NCBI GenBank assembly: GCA_001599815.1 | Contig: BCIA01000004.1 | Location: forward strand, 994,862-1,058,861 | From: Furcasterigmium furcatum | Taxonomy: Eukaryota > Ascomycota > Sordariomycetes > Glomerellales > Plectosphaerellaceae | Length of the DNA stretch: 64,000 nt | Reading direction: 5' to 3' | Program-made: the position numbers and the translations under genes | Part shown: positions 58,167-64,000 of the stretch, in pieces | Position numbering within the stretch: position 1 is the stretch's first letter | Layout of the letters: every line of letters starts with the position of its first letter | The notes under the pieces: generated by a model | Seen by the model: the letters and a program-made list of their open reading frames with translations, nothing else | Database searches by the model: none | Told to the model about the DNA's origin: nothing

Positions 58167-60090
58167 TCACATCAACATGGCGTCATCGTCGCTGTCATAC
58201 AGGTCCGGACTCGAAGCAACAGCCATGGGCTCAGGCTGCGCGCGGCCACGGTTGCGTCGGCGGTTGAGGCGCTTGACCTCGTGGTCAACGACAAGGACCT
58301 TGACGAGATTGTCGAGATAATCGGGAGACGTCATGATATCCGCGTCTGCCGATTCATTAGCTCGTGCTCACTCGGAATCAGGTGCAGAGGGGAACCTACG
58401 GAAGGCGCCACGGTCGAGGCGAGCCCGCTGGAAAGCGTCGTTCAGCGTTTGCCGCATCCTGCTGCTGGAGATGTAGGTGGAGTTGCTGCAGTCCAGGCCG
58501 CCTTGCAGATTGCTCGCCTGGCGGTAGTGGCTCCCATAGAACGACAGCACAGCAACGAGCACCTCTTCTGTGGCCGCCCTGCACACCTCAAAGTCAGGGT
58601 GGGCTGCCATGCGGTTAGTCTTCCCGGCCATGTCTTTTTTCGAAGCTCGGATTTGTGCTTACCATAGACAGTTGTGCCAGCTTCGTGGAAAGTCATCGTC
58701 AAATCCTTCAAGATGAAGATCAATTGCCAGAGCCCAGCCCACATGGGAGCTCGCCCCTTGGTGGGGATGCCCGACGGCTTGAGGAACTTGTCGAGTTCGC
58801 TGAGAATATCCCTCTCGAGGATTTCCAGGGCTCTGCGTACGATCTGCCGCAGCTCTGCGGTGATCATGGGCGGCAGGGTGTCGGCGTGGGGGCTCTCGCT
58901 GGTGCGGCAGACCAGCTCATCCATCCTCCAGATGCGGTACATGCACCTCATGTGGTGAATCTTCTTGAGGAGACCAATCTGCGAGAAGCTACGTCAGCAC
59001 CAACTCTCGGCAACGGAGGCAGGACACCGCAGGGGGATCCGCACGCACCTGGGGGAGCATGGAGCTGGCTTTCGTGTAGGTCATGACGAAGGCCTCGATG
59101 CTCGACTCGAAGCCCATGCCGAGACCGTTGCCACGCTCATACCTGATCTGGCTCTCGACCCACCCGATGAGCTGGTCGTGCGTCGGGACGCGCTCGCGGG
59201 GGAAGGCATAGACGTCTCCACCATCTCGGGAGCCGTCGAGGCTGCGGCAGTGCTGGAAGATGACGGGGAGGGAGGGTGCCAGCGGGTCGATCTCGGAGAA
59301 GCTGAGGAAGGCATGCTGGTACCCCCCGCCCACGGCACACTTTGTCCTGAGCAGGGCCTGCTCATGTGCCCAGCCGAGGCCGGTGTCTGTCATATTGTCA
59401 GCCCCGCGTGGTCTCAGAGGTGCGTCAAACAGGATGACAGCCGAACCCCCCCGGGGGGCAGAAGGACTCACATCGGACAGGGGTGGTGGGCTTGGCGGAT
59501 TCCCAGAGGGTCTTGCGCAGGCAGGTGCGTTCACACAGGGGTGGGCCGAACTTGTGCTCGCAGGAATGGCAGATGCCGCCGTCGGAGCACTTGAGCTTCT
59601 CGATGCGGCACTTGATACAGGCGCCGACCTTCCTGACCTGGGCGGTCTCGGCAGGGTTCTTGACGTGCCTGGACGCCGGGCTACTGGGGCGGCGGGGCTT
59701 CTTCTTATTATTAGATGCAGGGAACTTGAGGACGACGTCGCGGGGTGGCTGGCTGGGGTCGGTCTGGGGCCAGATGATGTTCCCATCTTGCATCCGGGCG
59801 TCCTCGAGCGTCTTCCGGGTGGAGACCCTCCCGCGTGGCTCGTCCCTTTCAGGCGAGACCTCGACGCCGGAGGACGAATCCGAGAGGACAGAGGGGGAGG
59901 TCGCGTCGGTGACGAGACCAGGGGTGAGGACGGAGGATTCTGAGCGGCTGAGGTCCTCCTCGTCGGAGCCATAGTATGCATGGAGGTCGAAGTAACGTTC
60001 CACAGGGTCGTCCTCGATCACATTCAAGACATTACTCCGGGGCCTGGGCACGCCTTGCAGGAAGGTTTCGATTTCAGGAACTAGTGCCAT
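58167..60090 (-). CDS. Zn2Cys6 transcription factor
   Basis: Five exons (60090-59472, 59386-59049, 58978-58663, 58603-58400, 58345-58167) give 551 residues; introns are 53-85 nt. The N-terminal half is acidic and Ser/Pro-rich. A binuclear zinc cluster follows at about residues 158-195 (ACIKCRIEKLKC, ICHSCEHKFGPPLCERTC, pattern C-x2-C-x6-C-x5-C-x2-C-x8-C with an extra Cys). The remainder is helical with no standard fungal_trans signature that I can see. The C-terminus is basic then acidic (HEVKRLNRRRNRGRAQ, then SDDDAMLM). The zinc cluster is unusually central rather than N-terminal. Target genes unknown. Confidence 0.88.
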
Positions 60091-61718
60091 GTTGTTATCC
60101 GTGTAAGTCGCAGCCAGGACTGTCAGGTGGTTGGTGGTAGTGGTCAGGGGGGGTGTTCTAAGACGGGGTCTTCTTCTGCTTGGTTTCTGGTCACCAGGGG
60201 TAGGAAGGACGTCTGGTTGAGCTGCTTTTCACCGAGAAATGAAGCTGGACAGGATGATGATGGGGGTGGACGAGTGCCTCCTCTCCGCAGACGGTCAGTT
60301 GCGCAACAGAATATATTCGAACCCTCCTCCTCCCCCGGCCGTCGTGAGCCTCGTCCCCCGTCGGCCATGCCCACGACATCCACCAGGGACGATTTCGGTG
60401 AGAATCACGGCTGCCATTGGCGAATGGCTCGTTGTGGAGCCGGCGCGAGGACCAATGACATGTTCTACTTTGACCGAAAAACGTCCTCAGTGTGGGAACT
60501 GACGACCCGATCGCTCGGGTCGGCGACGCCGGGGGCTGCCATTGGCCGCCTGGCAGTCCCTTGACCCCACGCGCGACCCGGGGGCCCCTGATGCTGGCAC
60601 CTGGACCCAGGACGACATGGCTATCTAGTTTTCGGCGGGCTTCGGAGGCGAGCAAGCGAGCGAGGTCGCTGTGGTGTGTGATGGGGCAGGCTAGCGCATT
60701 TGCGGGATCGTTTGTCGGATCGTCCTGGAGGGATTATGGGCGGGTGAAGGGGGGCGAGTTGCGGTGAGGGCTGGACGGCGTAGCGAATCCAGGGAACATG
60801 GTGGTTAAAGGGCCGCCGGAAGTTGGAAGCCCGCCGGGGTCAGGGATGGTGCTGGACCGGGGGTTTATGGGGCGCGGAGTTTTTGTCGTTCGCGAGAGAT
60901 TGCGCCGGGGCCCTGGGGATGGAGGGGAAAGCTCAAGGAGATTCCTTCTGAAGATCTCGCGGCTGCTCGAGGACGTCCTGCGCGCGCTCTGACGAGTGTT
61001 CTCAGGTGCGTTCATGCGCCGAGTGGAGCTGTCGTATTCGAGAGCGGCTGGCTGAGCAGAGGCATGTCGGCCTCATCACCAGGCGCAAGGTGCTCCCTTG
61101 GACGGCCGGCGCATGAAGCACGCTTGCATGAACACATTCCGGAGGTCAGGGAGAGCAGCCCTGAGCGGTTTGGGGGAGGGTGAGGTTTTAAATCCGAGCT
61201 ACAGACGCCGCGAGGCGTGAAGGAGTCCCGTCGCATGAGGGAGGCTTGCGCGAGACGCAGGTCAACGGCGTAGCCTCCTATCAGAGCCCGTCGCGGGCAC
61301 ATTAACCACGTGTACGGTACTCGAGGAACCAGTCAAGCTGCTGTCGCTGTCTGTACGACCATCCGCGGCGTGGTGGTTGGGCATTGCTCCTGCCGCGGCA
61401 GCTTGGGGGCAGCTTGGGCACTTCCAACATCAGCCCGAGTTTGAATCTGTGAGGCCTGCTGGAGCCAGCTGGTGGCGTCTGGCCGAGGCCCGAGTGTCCC
61501 GTCCCGGATCCGGAGTCCTCGGGGGAGCAACCCCACCTCGATTCTGGTTCGCGACGCTCGGGCCAGGTGCATAACGTCACTCTGTTGAGCTCAACGCCTC
61601 ACACCAAATCACACATCATCCGACTTTACACGGACATTGAGACATTCAAGAACCAACTTGACGTCTCAATTCTTTTCAATCGCTCTGGCAGTTGGTTGAC
61701 AGCTCGTACACTGTCAAG
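60091..61718. other. divergent region between Zn2Cys6 gene and DUF4243 gene
   Basis: 1.6 kb with no supportable gene. GC-rich in the left part; frames overlap on both strands without domains. The right 150 bp are AT-richer and should hold the DUF4243 leader. Confidence 0.5.
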
Positions 61719-63060
61719 ATGGCCTCGTTTCTGTCTTACATCCCCATCGTCAATCGCTTTGTAACCGACGACGAAGTTCAGGCCATCAACATTCCCTCAG
61801 TGGCAGTTCACGATCTCGAGACGGCCCCCGGCAAGCGCGCGCGATCCCTCAAGCACCTCATCAAGGGAAACCATGCCAACCATTCCGTCCTCTACCACCA
61901 CTTGCAGTTTGACAACCACACAGCCCACATCCTCTCGTCTGCATACCTCTTCGGCGCATCGGAGAAGCAGCTCCACCACATCTACGATGTTGAGGCCAAG
62001 GAGCTAGAGCCATGGACGGAGTCCCCGGCCGAAGTCACCGAGGACGACTGGAGGGACCTCTTGGGGGAGAAGGAGTATCAAAGGGGATTCTTGGACTTTT
62101 TCGAGGACCACCTGGCGAGTTTCTCGTATGATTGGAAGAAGGTCACGTCGCACTTCCTCTTCAAGGGCAAGGAGCCGCTCATCAACGCGGTCATCGGTGG
62201 GCGTACGTTTACTCTCTGAGGACTCTGGGGCTAGTTTCTAGAGGAGGGATGCTGACTTGTTGCAGTGGGACACCCTCTGATCCACCTGGGCTACGCCTAC
62301 GAGATGAACTCCAAGGACATCGCCATGGAGGCTCTCACGCTCACGGCCGTGCAGTACAATTACCTGCACAAGTATCTCGACGACAAGAAGTACACGAAAC
62401 CGCCCGCGTGGCACTCGAGCTCGCCGCTCGAGATCCTCGACAAGGTGGCGGGCGACAAGCGGTTCGACAAGCTCTTCAAGGAGCCGGCGTTCAGCAACGT
62501 GGAAGAGCTGTTCGAGAAGCACGAGGACCTGGTGCTCGAGTACTGGAACGCGTGGGCGCTCACGGACCCGGTGAAGCAGTTTGAGAAGTCCCAGGAGGCG
62601 GCGGTCGCGCTGCTCGTGGCCACGGTCCGGCCGGGCACGCACGCGTACAGCTTCTTCATCGTGCACCTGCTGACGACCAGCCACGCGGTGCGGATCCTGC
62701 TCCCGTTCATCCCGGCCAAGTTCCACGTGCCGCTGGTGCGGCAGTGGTGGCTGCTGACGCTGGCGGTGTACATTGCGCACCTGCGGCCGAGGGTCGACCC
62801 GGACAACGTCGAGACGGACCTCAAGGGGAGGACGTGGACGGACGTCGAGACGCAGGCTGTCAACTCGGCGTTCGCTACGGATGCTCACTACGTGAAAGGT
62901 ATGTTGCCGCCGAGATGTGAGAGGGGTGGCATGGGCTAACGACGGCGCAGCTCTTCGGGCGATGAAGGAGGCGGCGATGACCTGGGGCGATGTGCATGAG
63001 AGGTATCTGGCGGCGGCGCTGACGTTTATTGACAATTTCCGTGGATGGGTGTTCAACTGA
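61719..63060 (+). CDS. questin oxidase-like protein (DUF4243, AflY/GedK family)
   Basis: Exons 61719-62202, 62266-62898 and 62951-63060 give 408 residues; introns are 63 and 52 nt. The join INAVIGG-LGHPLIHLGYAYEM is the family's most typical segment. Other marks are NHSVLYHHLQFDNHTAHIL near the N-terminus and MLTTS-like HLLTTSHAVRILLPFIP later. Characterised members (GedK, AflY) catalyse Baeyer-Villiger-type ring cleavage of anthraquinone intermediates. Many fungi carry several paralogues outside clusters with no known substrate. No PKS or tailoring genes are adjacent, so the substrate here is unknown. Confidence 0.85.
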
Positions 63061-63502
63061 GGTTACTGTTGCCTTGAGGTTTTGGTGGCGTTGCGGGGAC
63101 ATTGGTTGATTTTGGGACAAGAGAATGCCGCTCGAGCTTCATGCGAAAGTACCTACTTGATGGGACAAAATAATTGAGTGGAAATACCATCCTGTCTTGA
63201 GTCTTGACTCTCTCTTCCATGTCTCGGGCCCAGCGCTGGGCGGCGTGCCAAGGCCAATCGATTGAGGTGGAACAGGGGTCTAGCGCCAAGCTTCCAGGCT
63301 GCATGGGGCAGGGGCGTATCACGGGCAAGGCTGCCGCCCGCTTGAACAAACAATAAACAGCAGCTGCTGATTCACAAACCTCGACCTCGGATCCCGACCA
63401 TCTGACAATCCGACAACAACACCCAAAGCCATGTGCACCTGCACATCATCAATGCCGACGTGATTGGAGCCTGCTGTTGTTCGCAGCTCGCTCGACTTCT
63501 CA
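63061..63502. other. intergenic between DUF4243 gene and the right-edge gene
   Basis: 440 bp with no gene seen. Holds the 3' flank of one gene and the promoter of the next. Confidence 0.55.
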
Positions 63503-64000
63503 ATGGCGCCCCCGGCGAAGCGCCGTCGAACCGCCACTCTCGCTGACTCCGACGATGAGGACGACAACCAGCGACCGCAGGCTAACACCCTCGCCAACTT
63601 CCTCCTCTCCTCCCCGGCTTCGAAAGCATCGTCCAGTAGAGCTCCCACAGCTTCCCCGAGTCCTGTAAAGGCCCGGAAGAAGACCACGACCCAACCCTCT
63701 CGTAGCAATGGCGCCCGACCTGCTACCGCCAGCCCCGAGAAGAAGCCTCGCGGAGGAAAGCGCGTCAAGGTGGAAGAGAAGGGCAAGACATCAGATATCT
63801 TGACGCTATTCTCGAGGCAGGCGCAGAATGCGTCAAATAAAAGCTCCCAGCCTTCCAAGGGCATCGTCGGCGACGACATTGTCAGCGATCCCATCTCCGA
63901 AGACGACGACGTCGTGGCCGATCAAAGGGCAAGCTCCTCGAGCCTTGTTGGGCAGATCGCACGAAAGAGAGCGAGAGACAATTCACAAGGCATTAATTCA
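63503..64000 (+). CDS. probable checkpoint clamp-loader Rad17, 5' part only
   Basis: An ATG at 63503 opens a frame with no stop to the window edge (166 codons). It begins MAPPAKRRRTATLADSDDED, then has a Ser/Pro/Lys-rich disordered region. A KGKTSDILTLFSRQAQ segment and an acidic VSDPISEDDDVV stretch follow. This arrangement resembles the N-terminus of filamentous fungal Rad17, which loads the 9-1-1 clamp at damaged DNA. The AAA+ domain that would prove it lies beyond the edge. It could be another nuclear disordered protein. Confidence 0.5.
   Translation, partial: MAPPAKRRRTATLADSDDEDDNQRPQANTLANFLLSSPASKASSSRAPTASPSPVKARKKTTTQPSRSNGARPATASPEKKPRGGKRVKVEEKGKTSDILTLFSRQAQNASNKSSQPSKGIVGDDIVSDPISEDDDVVADQRASSSSLVGQIARKRARDNSQGINS

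Noticed and set aside
53405..63060. Possible anthraquinone-type secondary-metabolite cluster
   Set aside because: A metallo-beta-lactamase-fold protein and a questin oxidase-like protein occur in such clusters and both lie here with a Zn2Cys6 factor. But there is no polyketide synthase, P450 or transporter, and RTG2 lies between them, so I treat them as unrelated.
1..64000. CRISPR arrays, rRNA genes, transposons with terminal repeats
   Set aside because: I found no array of spaced identical repeats, no 5S or large rRNA signature, and no transposase or reverse transcriptase motifs in any frame.

Overview
The window reads as an ordinary, gene-dense euchromatic stretch of a filamentous ascomycete, most likely a Sordariomycete. 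Coding exons are GC-rich. Introns are short (50-113 nt) with GTRNGT donors and CTRAC-type branch points 5-20 nt before AG. The gene content is fungal: FKS1 glucan synthase, a DASH complex subunit, a Zn2Cys6 factor, RTG2, an SCW4-type GH17 glucanase. I could reconstruct 24 protein genes with exon-intron structures that keep frame, one of them running off the right edge. I also found one U6 snRNA gene, one tRNA-like relic and two minisatellites. Apart from that relic I saw no transposon, CRISPR array, rRNA or secondary-metabolite cluster. One ambiguous base (n) sits at 21970.

Layout. 0.7-11.9 kb: three leftward genes for the cell surface and membrane (GH17 wall glucanase, serine palmitoyltransferase LCB1, glucan synthase FKS1), followed by a 3.2-kb non-coding stretch that serves as the FKS1 upstream region. 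15.1-26.2 kb: a GCNA-like SprT protease with HMG box, valyl-tRNA synthetase (leftward, apparent dual start for mitochondria and cytosol), a Sec14/Csr1-like lipid-transfer protein, and a divergent HIT hydrolase/Mog1 pair. 27.9-33.4 kb: a secreted orphan protein with a 39-bp repeat upstream, an F-box membrane protein, a tRNA-like relic, and the convergent pair DAM1 and BUD20. 35.7-44.2 kb: mitochondrial aconitase followed by a 31-bp minisatellite, rhomboid RBD2, a gene-poor 2 kb, then GPI transamidase subunit GAA1. 44.5-52.4 kb: divergent RPN9 and complex I NDUFA9 genes, the U6 snRNA gene, EEF1A methyltransferase EFM5 and the SAGA deubiquitinase UBP8. 53.4-64.0 kb: a LACTB2-like hydrolase, RTG2 convergent with a Zn2Cys6 factor, a DUF4243 (questin oxidase-like) protein, and the start of a probable RAD17.

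Most genes are housekeeping and do not form a single pathway. The nearest thing to a functional neighbourhood is the first 12 kb (glucan synthesis, glucan remodelling, sphingolipid synthesis). The most unusual features are the U6 gene, whose spliceosomal intron splits the catalytic ACAGAGA box and carries a B-box-like element, and a HIT protein whose active-site histidine lies on a 15-nt micro-exon. The FKS1 echinocandin hot spot also carries a natural Tyr at the position that is Phe in susceptible yeasts.
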